A DNA stretch of 29,265 nt from UBA11222 sp030652895 (GCA_038318895.1 JBBQCS010000035.1:1-29265); one strand, 5' to 3'; shown: positions 1 through 7,187, counted from the stretch's first letter. Numbers and translations: made by a program. Notes: generated by a model not told the origin, from the sequence alone.

Positions 1-875
1 CGGTCTCGCAGGTTGAGTGTTTGCGCGCCATCTTGGTTGACCTCGAAGACATGGGTGCCAGATGCGCCGATATGCACGTTCAAGTCCGGATTAGGCGCGA
101 TGAGATAGGCCGCGCGCCCCACCACGGCCGTTTGTTCATCAGTACCGCCATCACCGATTTGCCCACCCGTATAATAGAGCGAGGCGTAAAAATTATCGGT
201 GTTGCCGCGCACGCCGATCGCCGTTCGCGAATCGCCAGCACCAAGGCTTGTCGCCATGTTCACCGCGGACGCGCGCTCGATGAAGGTAATTTCATTGGAG
301 CTCGTCGTATCTTCCAGCGTCATGGAGGGTTTCAGCGCGCCAATGTCGATTTTTAGAGGCTTGATCCCGGTATAAGTGAGGTGCGCATAATTGATGGTAC
401 CATCGTTTTCACCGCCGGATCCCCCGAAGTTGACTTCAAACCGGTAATCCCAGTCGCGCATGAACGTGCCTTGAACACCCAAACGGGCACGGCGGAAATT
501 CGAGCCAGCGCCCAAATCCCGCCCCGGCGCGATGGCGGGCAGGGCATCATCATCCTGGAAATAGGTGCCAGTATCGAAATGCACACGGCCTCGTAACTCC
601 ATTTCAAACATGCCATCGCCGGTGCGAAATACCGGGCGGCCGTTTTTATAGGATATTTGAACCTCATCCTGCTTGGATTTGATTTCATCTATCTTGGTTT
701 CCTGAACGGCCTGAACGGCGTTCATCTTGTTCTCTAACAACTTGATCTGGGCTTTAAGCGCGTCGATTTCGCTCTGGTTGACTGGAGCAGCCACTACTGG
801 CGGCGCCACCAAGCCCGTCAATGACGTCGCCCCTAACAGGACCATGCCCGCAAGTTTCAGTGATTTCAATGTCAT
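1..875 (-). CDS. OprO/OprP-type outer-membrane porin, N-terminal part (C-terminus beyond the left edge)
   Basis: The frame reads from an ATG at 873-875 down to the window edge without a stop, giving 291 residues of an incomplete protein. Residues 1 to about 30 form a signal peptide (basic start MTLKSLK, hydrophobic core, Ala-rich cleavage region ending near VVAAP). Residues 33-75 look like the short coiled coil that precedes the barrel in many such porins (EIDALKAQIKLLENKM). The barrel then begins with typical strands: ELRGRVHFDTGTYF, FRRARLGVQGTF, WDYRFEVNFGG, INYAHLTYTG, and the segment GALKPSMTLEDTTSSNEITF that marks the phosphate-selective porin O/P family. A good ribosome site (AAGGGG) sits about 6 bases before the ATG. 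The family forms outer-membrane channels, some phosphate- or polyphosphate-selective. Substrate cannot be told here, and many alphaproteobacterial members are probably general anion porins. Confidence 0.88.
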   Translation of the reverse strand, partial: MTLKSLKLAGMVLLGATSLTGLVAPPVVAAPVNQSEIDALKAQIKLLENKMNAVQAVQETKIDEIKSKQDEVQISYKNGRPVFRTGDGMFEMELRGRVHFDTGTYFQDDDALPAIAPGRDLGAGSNFRRARLGVQGTFMRDWDYRFEVNFGGSGGENDGTINYAHLTYTGIKPLKIDIGALKPSMTLEDTTSSNEITFIERASAVNMATSLGAGDSRTAIGVRGNTDNFYASLYYTGGQIGDGGTDEQTAVVGRAAYLIAPNPDLNVHIGASGTHVFEVNQDGAQTLNLRD

Positions 876-992
876 ACGATACCCCTTGATACAAAGACGA
901 GAACCAGGTCCTCAGAATGTCGAGCCACAGCCGATTGCTGCCCCGCTCGTCATTCACGTATCAGCGGCATATGTATGTTTTTTTGCACTTTA

Positions 993-1010
993 ATGAAGGT
1001 AAGGTTACAG
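993..1010 (-). promoter_or_regulatory. Weak Pho-box-like direct repeat upstream of the porin
   Basis: Read on the minus strand, two 7-base units (CTGTAAC and CCTTCAT) start 11 bases apart. This is the spacing and approximate sequence of PhoB half-sites (consensus CTGTCAT); each unit matches 5 of 7 positions. The site lies about 120 bases before the porin start, in the 192-base spacer between the porin and the PAS gene. The match is degenerate, so this is only a candidate. I see nothing else definite in that spacer. Confidence 0.2.
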
Positions 1011-1067
1011 TGGGGTAAGGGCGCTGTCGAAGACCCGGTTTCAGTGTAATCGTACAGGAAAATTTAT

Positions 1068-1643
1068 CTAAATGGCCCTGCGTACGCGGCTGGACTCGAA
1101 CTGTGGCACGCCTGCACCAATATCCAGAAAATCTGTTGTGATAGTAATCATCGCTTCGTCGCTACCCGCCATGACTCCTTTATCGCCCTGCTCAATTGTA
1201 GACGCGGATCCAATCAATTGCGTAATCTCGCCGTGGCGATCGCGCAGGGGCAGAAAAATAACCTCAGCAACAAAGGGGGTCTGATGTTTGGATCGCAGCA
1301 CTTCATGGGCGATCAGCCCGCAAGGTTGGGTGCGTAGTACATTCAGCCGAAATTCGGCTTCGCGACGCTGGCGCGGTGCAACATGATCGAGTAAATTCGA
1401 GCCCGTGAAATCAATCCCCAGCTTTTCTGCACTTGCAGTACCTGCCAGACGATAAATCAGTGTCCCGGGTGTGCGATATTCAAGTATCATCAGATTGGGA
1501 AGCAAGGGCAACATCGCTGCGGGCCGTAAATCGGACCTGTTGGGGACGATATCTTGCTCCCTGAGACTGCACCAATACTTAAACAGGCGTTGCGCCGTTG
1601 GAGCAACGCCCTCTGGCAACACCAGATTCTCCGAAACTTTCAA
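1068..1643 (-). CDS. PAS domain protein, PAS_5 type
   Basis: This 191-residue protein is almost entirely one PAS-like sensor domain. Residues 17-60 (RLFKYWCSLREQDIVPNRSDLRPAAMLPLLPNLMILE) and 60-75 (the YRLAGTASAEKLG stretch) match the alphaproteobacterial PAS_5 family, whose members are usually single-domain proteins of 150-220 residues without an output domain. The start is TTG at 1641-1643, because a GGGG ribosome site lies about 8 bases upstream and the next in-frame Met (near residue 44) would cut into the domain. It is divergent from trmFO, and the spacer between them holds the DnaA-box pair. The ligand and partner are unknown. The role of the family is poorly defined; sensing or a link to a cell-cycle or stress regulator is possible, but nothing in the sequence proves it. 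Confidence 0.75.
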   Translation of the reverse strand: MKVSENLVLPEGVAPTAQRLFKYWCSLREQDIVPNRSDLRPAAMLPLLPNLMILEYRTPGTLIYRLAGTASAEKLGIDFTGSNLLDHVAPRQRREAEFRLNVLRTQPCGLIAHEVLRSKHQTPFVAEVIFLPLRDRHGEITQLIGSASTIEQGDKGVMAGSDEAMITITTDFLDIGAGVPQFESSRVRRAI

Positions 1644-1670
1644 AACGTTACCCCGATGATTCCCACAGGA

Positions 1671-1788
1671 TTATCCACAAGTTCTCTACAACATTTAACG
1701 AGTACACCATCTAAGTTAACTTTATGTAAAACCCCTTAATATTCACATTTTCGTTATTAAAGATTTGTGAGGAAAATACTTATCCACA
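1671..1788. promoter_or_regulatory. Two perfect DnaA boxes bounding an AT-rich spacer
   Basis: The 9-base DnaA box TTATCCACA occurs without mismatch at 1671-1679 and again, in the same orientation, at 1780-1788, where it overlaps the ATG chosen for trmFO. The AT-rich DNA between them carries four TTAA motifs starting at 1695, 1716, 1736 and 1757, that is every 20-21 bases, close to two helical turns. This spacer separates the divergent PAS gene and trmFO and must also contain their promoters. It may be a DnaA-responsive promoter region or a titration site. It resembles parts of alphaproteobacterial origins, but the usual origin neighbours are absent. Confidence 0.45.
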
Positions 1789-3203
1789 TGACTGATCACG
1801 TTAGGCAAAATGAAAAACCGCATCCGCTGCACATTATCGGCGGCGGGTTGGCGGGGTGCGAGGCCGCCTGGCAGGCGGCGCGGGCGGGGATATCCGTTGT
1901 GCTGCACGAAATGCGCCCACATAAACGCACCGAGGCGCATGAAACCGACGGGCTGGCGGAAATGGTCTGTTCCAACTCGTTTCGATCCGATGACCACCAG
2001 ACAAGCGCAGTAGGACTATTACACGAGGAAATGCGCCGCGCGGGGTCGTTGGTTATGCGGGCTGCGGACGCCAATAAGGTCCCTGCAGGTTCTGCCCTCG
2101 CAGTCGACCGGGACGGGTTTTCGCGCACTATTGAGGCTGCCCTGATGGCGCTACCCAACATCACAATAAATCGAAGCGAGGTGGCGGGACTACCCCCCGC
2201 CGAATGGAAGAGCGTCATTATCGCAACAGGTCCGCTGACGTCTGCACCGCTGGCGGAGGCAATCTCGGAACTTACCGGCGCCGAATCTCTGGCCTTTTTT
2301 GACGCCATCGCGCCGATCGTCTATGCCGATTCCATTGATTTGTCTCAGGCATGGCGTCAATCGCGCTATGACAAGGCGGGCCCAGGCGGTACAGGCAAGG
2401 ATTATATCAATTGCCCGCTGGACGCCGGACAATATGAGGCCCTCGTGGCCGCGCTGGTTACCGGCGAGAAAACACTTTTCAAAGAGTGGGAACGCAATAC
2501 GCCCTATTTCGAAGGCTGCCTGCCGATTGAAGTAATGGCGGAACGCGGATCGCAAACCCTGCGGTTTGGGCCGATGAAGCCGGTGGGCCTTACCAATCCA
2601 CACCGGCCCGAAAAATCCCACGCAGTGGTGCAACTACGCCAGGATAACGCGCTGGGAACGCTGTACAATATAGTAGGCTTTCAGACCAAGCTGAAACATG
2701 CGGAACAGACCCGCATCTTCCGTTCAATTCCTGGGTTGCAGAACGCCCGTTTCGCCAGGCTCGGCGGCATTCACCGGAACACCTTCATTAACAGCCCGCT
2801 GCTTCTGGACAACCGGCTGCGCCTAAAGGCGATGCCGCGATTACGTTTCGCAGGGCAGATCACCGGCGTCGAGGGCTATGTGGAAAGTGCTGCCATCGGG
2901 TTGCTGGCAGGGCTTTTCGCCGCGGCGGAACTGCGGGGCCAGGACATGCCGCATCCACCTGTAAGCACAGCCATGGGCGCACTTCTTCAGCATCTGACCG
3001 GTGGCGCAGCCGCCGATAGTTTTCAGCCGATGAATGTCAATTTCGGCCTGTTTCCCCCGGTCGGCGCGCCCATGACCCCGGACGGTAAACGCGTGCGTGG
3101 CAAGGCAAAAAAGCCGGCGCGCAAAGAATCATTTTGTGTCCGCGCGCTACAGGACCAACAGCCGTGGCTGGAATCACTACCTACAATTTCCGCCGCAACA
3201 TAG
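1788..3203 (+). CDS. trmFO: Methylenetetrahydrofolate--tRNA-(uracil-5-)-methyltransferase TrmFO
   Basis: The 471-residue flavoprotein methylates U54 of tRNA to m5U, using methylene-tetrahydrofolate as carbon donor and FADH2 as reductant. The FAD-binding Rossmann motif is at residues 17-26 (IGGGLAGCEA). MVCSNSFRSDD at 59-69 contains Cys61, and YFEGCLPIEVMAERG contains Cys244; these match the two functional cysteines of the Bacillus enzyme (Cys53 and Cys226). Other family blocks seen are AVDRDGFS, the DYINCPL region, FGPMKPVGL and the GIHRNTFINSP block. ATG at 1788 is chosen as start because it fits family N-termini; a GTG at 1767 in the same frame would add 7 residues, and the only GAGG lies 14-15 bases before the ATG. 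The 3' end overlaps the convergent gene at 3181-4020 by 23 bases. This family replaces TrmA in many alphaproteobacteria and Gram-positive bacteria. Confidence 0.96.
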   Translation: MTDHVRQNEKPHPLHIIGGGLAGCEAAWQAARAGISVVLHEMRPHKRTEAHETDGLAEMVCSNSFRSDDHQTSAVGLLHEEMRRAGSLVMRAADANKVPAGSALAVDRDGFSRTIEAALMALPNITINRSEVAGLPPAEWKSVIIATGPLTSAPLAEAISELTGAESLAFFDAIAPIVYADSIDLSQAWRQSRYDKAGPGGTGKDYINCPLDAGQYEALVAALVTGEKTLFKEWERNTPYFEGCLPIEVMAERGSQTLRFGPMKPVGLTNPHRPEKSHAVVQLRQDNALGTLYNIVGFQTKLKHAEQTRIFRSIPGLQNARFARLGGIHRNTFINSPLLLDNRLRLKAMPRLRFAGQITGVEGYVESAAIGLLAGLFAAAELRGQDMPHPPVSTAMGALLQHLTGGAAADSFQPMNVNFGLFPPVGAPMTPDGKRVRGKAKKPARKESFCVRALQDQQPWLESLPTISAAT

Positions 3204-4020
3204 CCCAAAACAGCCGCGTTTGCCGCCGGAAAGCCGGTATGGGGTATTGAACCAGGAACGGATCATAATCAGGATGCTGTATTTGCTGCAGGTAGGGCGA
3301 TGCCAGTGTAACCGGCAGCAATGCGGGCATACTCTGGCGTGACGGTGCCGGCAAAGCCCTCCTCATCGCATTCAGATGCAATTGCGCGCGCCCCGACAGC
3401 GTCAGCATAACCTGGCGTAATTCCGGACACATGCGGCAGCTAAACACTCGTTCGCGTGTTAGTCCTTCCGCCTGCAATAAATCGTCCGGCAAAAAAATCC
3501 GCTGCTTTGACGCTTGAAAACCAACACTGCGCAACACCCCCGTCAAAGCCCATGCCAATCCGGCATGCCGGATCACCTCATCCGGTGCCCCAACTCCCAT
3601 AATTTCCAGCGCCAGACGCATCAGGCCTGTACACGTCGCATCCGCATAACCTTCCAGTTCCTGTAGCGATGCCGGCGGCTCAGCGGCAAAATCCTTGGCA
3701 TGCGCATCAATCAAAATATCGAACGGCTCGCGTTGAAGAGCGCATTGTGTGATGGAAGTTTCGAGGGCTTGCAGCACCGGATGGGCGCGCACGGACTGCC
3801 CCGTATAAATCGCCTCAATTCCTTCGCGCCACCATTGCAGACGTATCTCACCCAGCAAGGGTTCCGACACCATGTCCTGGATACGTGCGATCTCAAGATT
3901 AAAGGCATAGAGCACGAACAAATTCTCCCGCGCCGGTTCAGCCGCGAACAGCGCGCTCAGGAACCGGTCATGGTCGCCAGTACGCACCAACCCGGCACAG
4001 TATGAAAGCGGATCACGCAC
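3181..4020 (-). CDS. Squalene/phytoene synthase-like protein, NDUFAF6 type
   Basis: The 279-residue protein has the all-helical isoprenoid synthase fold signature, but both aspartate-rich catalytic motifs are gone. Where true synthases have a CRxxDDxxD-like segment, this protein has NLEIARIQD (residues 41-49). The second region reads GLAWALTGVLRSVGFQASKQRIFLPDD (154-180), without the Asp pair that binds diphosphate through magnesium. This is the pattern of the NDUFAF6 branch, a mitochondrial complex I assembly factor with alphaproteobacterial relatives, so a role in NADH dehydrogenase assembly is more likely than carotenoid or hopanoid synthesis (inference). The start is GTG at 4018-4020, with AAAGGG 5 bases upstream. 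Many alphaproteobacteria carry this gene close to secF and trmFO. The 298 bases beyond its start (4021-4318) hold the leader of the next gene. Confidence 0.85.
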   Translation of the reverse strand: MRDPLSYCAGLVRTGDHDRFLSALFAAEPARENLFVLYAFNLEIARIQDMVSEPLLGEIRLQWWREGIEAIYTGQSVRAHPVLQALETSITQCALQREPFDILIDAHAKDFAAEPPASLQELEGYADATCTGLMRLALEIMGVGAPDEVIRHAGLAWALTGVLRSVGFQASKQRIFLPDDLLQAEGLTRERVFSCRMCPELRQVMLTLSGRAQLHLNAMRRALPAPSRQSMPALLPVTLASPYLQQIQHPDYDPFLVQYPIPAFRRQTRLFWAMLRRKL

Positions 4021-4204
4021 CCTCGCCCTTTCAAAAAATGGAGTTTATTCAGTTCTCTTAGCACGGAAAATTGGCTAACTTGTCATCTGAAAAATCTGGT
4101 GTCCTGATTCCAGAGCTTGCCAGATCGTGCGACAGGCGAGGATGCAAACTATAGAATCGGAAGGACACTCGCACACTTATGATGTTAGTATGAGTTTGGA
4201 CTTG

Positions 4205-4293
4205 AAGTTCCAGAGGCGGGGTTGTCGCCAACATAGATGGAACTTACAATCCACCCGACTAGCGCTAAATTCAGCCAGGTTATTCTAGCCTGG
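4205..4293 (+). promoter_or_regulatory. Structured leader ahead of the Urate_ox_N-type gene
   Basis: An 8-bp perfect inverted repeat, AAGTTCCA at 4205-4212 and TGGAACTT at 4238-4245, encloses a second short stem, GGCG at 4215-4218 and CGCC at 4226-4229, with a 7-base loop. A further 5-bp hairpin (CCAGG 4275-4279, CCTGG 4289-4293) follows about 16 bases before a very strong ribosome site (GGGGGAGGAG, about 4302-4311). Together they make a plausible folded 5' leader. It matches no riboswitch class that I can recognise. Apart from this and presumed promoters, I see nothing in 4021-4318. Confidence 0.35.
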
Positions 4294-4318
4294 TACAAAT
4301 AGGGGGAGGAGTAAACTT

Positions 4319-4936
4319 ATGGCGGCAATTCTGTCATCTCTGCAGAACACTGTGATCGCAGGATTCGTCCTGGCGGGCGTGGTGTTGCTGATTTCACTGT
4401 CAATGCTCGGAGTATCAATGGACCATGCATTCGGTGCGTTCGTGTTCCGTTGGCTGCATGTGATTTCCGGTGTTATGTGGATCGGCCTGCTGTGGTATTT
4501 CAACTTTGTGCAAATACCGAACATGCCCAAAATACCCGATGAGCAAAAACCTGCCATTGGCAAAGTGATTGCTCCAGAAGCGCTGTTCTGGTTCCGCTGG
4601 GGGGCAATGGCGACCATCGTTACCGGGATTATTCTGGCGTGGATGAATGGCTATCTGGTGGATGCCTTTACGCTCGGCGCTAGCAATGGCTTCGCAGTAT
4701 CCAAGAACATCCTGATCGGCCTTGGCATGTGGATGGGGGTGATCATGTGGTTCAATGTGTGGTTTGTGATTTGGCCCAATCAGCAGAAAGCGCTGAACAT
4801 AGACAACAAGTTCCCTGACCTCGCGGCCCCTGACAAAGCAGCGGCTGGGCGTACAGCAATGCTGTTTTCCCGTACCAATACCCTGTTGTCGATACCGATG
4901 CTGTTCTGCATGATAGGTGCGCAGAACCTGCTTTGA
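4319..4936 (+). CDS. Urate_ox_N-type membrane protein, standalone (PuuD N-terminal-like)
   Basis: The 205-residue protein has about five membrane helices (roughly 12-32, 42-64, 89-109, 127-152 and 186-203). The family signature is clear: RWLHVISGVMWIGLLWYFNF (44-63, with His47), PEALFWFRWGA (86-96) and a short loop before the end reading IWPNQQKAL (151-159). This block is the N-terminal membrane domain of the cytochrome-c-linked urate hydroxylase PuuD. Full-length PuuD is about twice as long and carries a C-terminal cytochrome c domain, which is missing here: no CxxCH is present. It may be a haem or quinone membrane protein of unknown partner; urate oxidation is not assured. The start is ATG with a strong GGAGG ribosome site. 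It is monocistronic, with a terminator directly after it and no purine gene nearby. Confidence 0.78.
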   Translation: MAAILSSLQNTVIAGFVLAGVVLLISLSMLGVSMDHAFGAFVFRWLHVISGVMWIGLLWYFNFVQIPNMPKIPDEQKPAIGKVIAPEALFWFRWGAMATIVTGIILAWMNGYLVDAFTLGASNGFAVSKNILIGLGMWMGVIMWFNVWFVIWPNQQKALNIDNKFPDLAAPDKAAAGRTAMLFSRTNTLLSIPMLFCMIGAQNLL

Positions 4937-4958
4937 TCATCTTCGACTGAGGAGAATC

Positions 4959-4992
4959 AAAAAGGGCCGCTCGAATGAGCGGCCCTTTTTTT
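4959..4992. terminator. Strong bidirectional Rho-independent terminator
   Basis: A perfect 9-bp stem (GGGCCGCTC / GAGCGGCCC) with a four-base GAAT loop is flanked by a run of A on the left and seven T on the right. It can therefore end transcription from both sides. It lies exactly between the convergent Urate_ox_N-type gene and the luciferase-like monooxygenase gene. Confidence 0.93.
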
Positions 4993-5005
4993 GTCCTGAA
5001 TTGGA

Positions 5006-6340
5006 TCAGGCTTCGAACTTGAAGTGCTTCAGCGCTTCGCGGTCCACGACCGGCGCGCGTTTGGTGCCATGGGTCAGCTTCACCGAACCCGTCTTGCGTT
5101 CGAACGGATCCTTGAGGCCGATCTTCTGGGAGTATTCCCGAATTTCCGGGATCACATGTTCGCCCAGCAGCTGCATGCTGCGCAGACGGTCCTCATTGCC
5201 TACCGGTCCCTGCACCGCAAAGAAGGTGAGCGTACCTGGACGGATCACATCCAATATCTGCTTGATCTTGGGAATGACCGATTTCGGCGTACCAATGAGC
5301 AGTTGCAGATTGCGCTGGCCTTTTTCAAAACCTTTGACGAGCTTCTGACGAACCTCATCATAATTGGTTGTTTTAGGCGCGGGCGCATCATCACCACCTG
5401 CCATCTTTTCGCGGTTCACGCCGAGCCAGCTACCCCCCGGCTGCTTGGCCAGGTTACGGATAGCGCCCTTGGAGTTATACCCGGGCGGCAGCGTATATTG
5501 CGGCGCCGAGAAGGCGTTCTGTCCGCCGCCATAAACAAACCCGCGGCCCAGCTCCTGCGCCTTTTCTTCAGTATCGGCAAGAAAGGTCGGCACCAGATAC
5601 CCGAAGTTCTCCGATCCAGCCTGATAACCGTTCTGCGCAGCCTGTTCGGCGTAGAAGTCCCACAGATCACACGTAGGTCCAAGCGACGTGCCCAACCCAA
5701 TATAGGGATAGGCGTGATCCGCACACCACAGCACAGTTTCCGGGCTAAGCACGCCGGGAATCCACATTTGCGGATGCGGTTCCTGGAAAGGCAACGCCCA
5801 AGGGTTCACGTGGCGATAATGGAAATGCTTGCCTTCATAACGCCACGGCCCAGGCTTGGTCCAGGCCTGGATGATGAAGTCATGCGCTTCGTTGAACATT
5901 TCACGGTTATATGCCGGATTAGCATTATTGAAATATTGCTCGGAACCAGCACCGCGTACCCAGCCAGTGACCAGACGCCCACGGGAGATAAGGTCAATTT
6001 CCGCAAGCTCTTCCGCCATACGCAACGGATGCTTGATAACCGGCAACGGATTGCCGATCAGCACGATTTTGACCTTCTTCGTGATGCGCGCCAAAATGGC
6101 CGCTTCCACGTTCAGAACGTTACCCATGCAGAAAGGGTTGCCGTGATGCTCGTTCAGACAGACGGCGTCAAAGCCCTGTTCTTCGGCGTAACAGGCTTCG
6201 TCCAGATAATGATTGTAATCATCGGAGCCTTTTTTGCGATCGAAATGCGTGTTGGGCACTGCGAAGAAAGCCTTGTTCTTTAGAACAACCTCTTCATCAA
6301 CCCAGCGATAGGGACGTTCGGTAAAGTACGCTATTTTCAT
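5006..6340 (-). CDS. LLM-class flavin-dependent oxidoreductase (luciferase-like monooxygenase)
   Basis: The 444-residue protein belongs to the bacterial luciferase superfamily (TIM barrel using reduced FMN or F420 and oxygen). Signature parts include the N-terminal strand MKIAYFTERPYR, then EEQGFDAVCLNEHHGNPFCMGNVLNVEAAILARITKKVKI (residues about 53-92), HPLRMAEELAEIDLISRGRLVTGWVRGAG (104-132) and the late PGTLTFFAVQGPVG region. It is longer than the usual 330-380 residues because of a C-terminal tail of about 50 residues. The ATG start has AGAGGAAA upstream. It follows an alpha/beta hydrolase gene by 58 bases on the same strand, so the two are probably cotranscribed. A monooxygenase plus hydrolase suggests stepwise cleavage of an organic substrate (for example a Baeyer-Villiger-type oxidation then ester hydrolysis), but the substrate is unknown. 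It should need a flavin reductase; one is encoded at 27990-28469, far away. Confidence 0.88.
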   Translation of the reverse strand: MKIAYFTERPYRWVDEEVVLKNKAFFAVPNTHFDRKKGSDDYNHYLDEACYAEEQGFDAVCLNEHHGNPFCMGNVLNVEAAILARITKKVKIVLIGNPLPVIKHPLRMAEELAEIDLISRGRLVTGWVRGAGSEQYFNNANPAYNREMFNEAHDFIIQAWTKPGPWRYEGKHFHYRHVNPWALPFQEPHPQMWIPGVLSPETVLWCADHAYPYIGLGTSLGPTCDLWDFYAEQAAQNGYQAGSENFGYLVPTFLADTEEKAQELGRGFVYGGGQNAFSAPQYTLPPGYNSKGAIRNLAKQPGGSWLGVNREKMAGGDDAPAPKTTNYDEVRQKLVKGFEKGQRNLQLLIGTPKSVIPKIKQILDVIRPGTLTFFAVQGPVGNEDRLRSMQLLGEHVIPEIREYSQKIGLKDPFERKTGSVKLTHGTKRAPVVDREALKHFKFEA

Positions 6341-6398
6341 GTTCGTTTCCTCTGTCTCGTGTGGCTCAGAGTCGTATCAAAATACGAACCCTACGGAT

Positions 6399-7187
6399 TT
6401 AGCTGGCCAGGAACTGTTTAAGCGCGGCAACAAATTCACCCGATTTCTCAATCTCGGGCCGGTGCCCCGCATTCTTGATTTCAATCAGTTTTGCACTGGG
6501 GATCGCCTTTTGATAGGCCTCAACGCAACCGCGTGGGGTGAAATTGTCCTTCGTGCCCCAGACCAGCGCCGTTTTGATGCTTGCCGTTCCTTGCAGCAGG
6601 TGGGGCAGGCTCGGGTTGAACATAAACGGTTCCCAGCCAATACGTGCGGTTTCGGCGCGGGCATCTTCGAAGTTTTCGAATTGCTCGGGGGTCATTTCAC
6701 CGCCATAAATTTTCAGGAACTCCGGCGTGTTAAACGGATCCGCAACAGTGCTCCGCAAATGCGTGCGCATCGACATTGCGATAAAATCTGCAATCACGCC
6801 CTCAGTTGGCCGCAGGCCCATCGGGCCAACCAGCGCCATATGACCAAAAACATCCGGATTGGAGGCAGCCATTTCCGCCGCGATATAGGCGCCCGCGGAA
6901 AACGCCACGACATCAACCTGGCCCAGCTTTAATTCACGCAACACCTGAGCGTAGTATCCTCCAAGATCCCGGTAACTGCGGATCCAGTCAATACGGGGGG
7001 ATTTATCAAATCCGGGCTGGCGCGGAATAATAAACTGGCGATCACCGGCCAGCGCCTCATTCCATTCCATCCAGCCGGGAAACCCCAGCTCGTCATGTAG
7101 CATAAGCAACGGCTTGCCTGATCCACCACGTATGATAGCAAGCTCAGAGCCTGCTAACTTCTCACTTTTTTCGGTAACATTAGCCAA
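6399..7187 (-). CDS. Alpha/beta hydrolase
   Basis: The 262-residue protein has a complete alpha/beta-hydrolase core. The catalytic triad can be read as Ser97 in AFSAG (the elbow GxSxG with its first Gly replaced by Ala), Asp214 in WGTKDNFTP and His242 in NAGHRPE. The oxyanion segment is LLMLHDELGFPGW (27-39). It probably hydrolyses a carbon-carbon bond or an ester in the cytoplasm; no signal peptide is seen. The start is TTG at 7185-7187, supported by GGAGG eight bases upstream; no other start precedes the core. It is the first gene of a two-gene unit with the luciferase-like monooxygenase, consistent with acting on that enzyme's product (inference). The 251-base spacer before it contains a candidate promoter. 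Confidence 0.86.
   Translation of the reverse strand: MANVTEKSEKLAGSELAIIRGGSGKPLLMLHDELGFPGWMEWNEALAGDRQFIIPRQPGFDKSPRIDWIRSYRDLGGYYAQVLRELKLGQVDVVAFSAGAYIAAEMAASNPDVFGHMALVGPMGLRPTEGVIADFIAMSMRTHLRSTVADPFNTPEFLKIYGGEMTPEQFENFEDARAETARIGWEPFMFNPSLPHLLQGTASIKTALVWGTKDNFTPRGCVEAYQKAIPSAKLIEIKNAGHRPEIEKSGEFVAALKQFLAS

Noticed and set aside
1671..1788. Calling the DnaA-box spacer the chromosomal origin oriC.
   Set aside because: Only two boxes are present, there is no standard CtrA site, and no origin-linked gene (dnaA, hemE, parA, mnmG) is nearby. The evidence supports only a DnaA-box region.
4126..4173. A long hairpin GTGCGA / TCGCAC in the spacer before the Urate_ox_N-type gene.
   Set aside because: The arms are only six bases with a loop of nearly 40 bases, expected by chance in a spacer of this size.
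5024..6283. A long open frame (419 codons) on the plus strand opposite the LLM monooxygenase gene.
   Set aside because: The minus-strand protein has clear family motifs over its full length. The plus-strand translation is rich in Arg and His with no recognisable motif, a typical shadow of a GC-biased gene.
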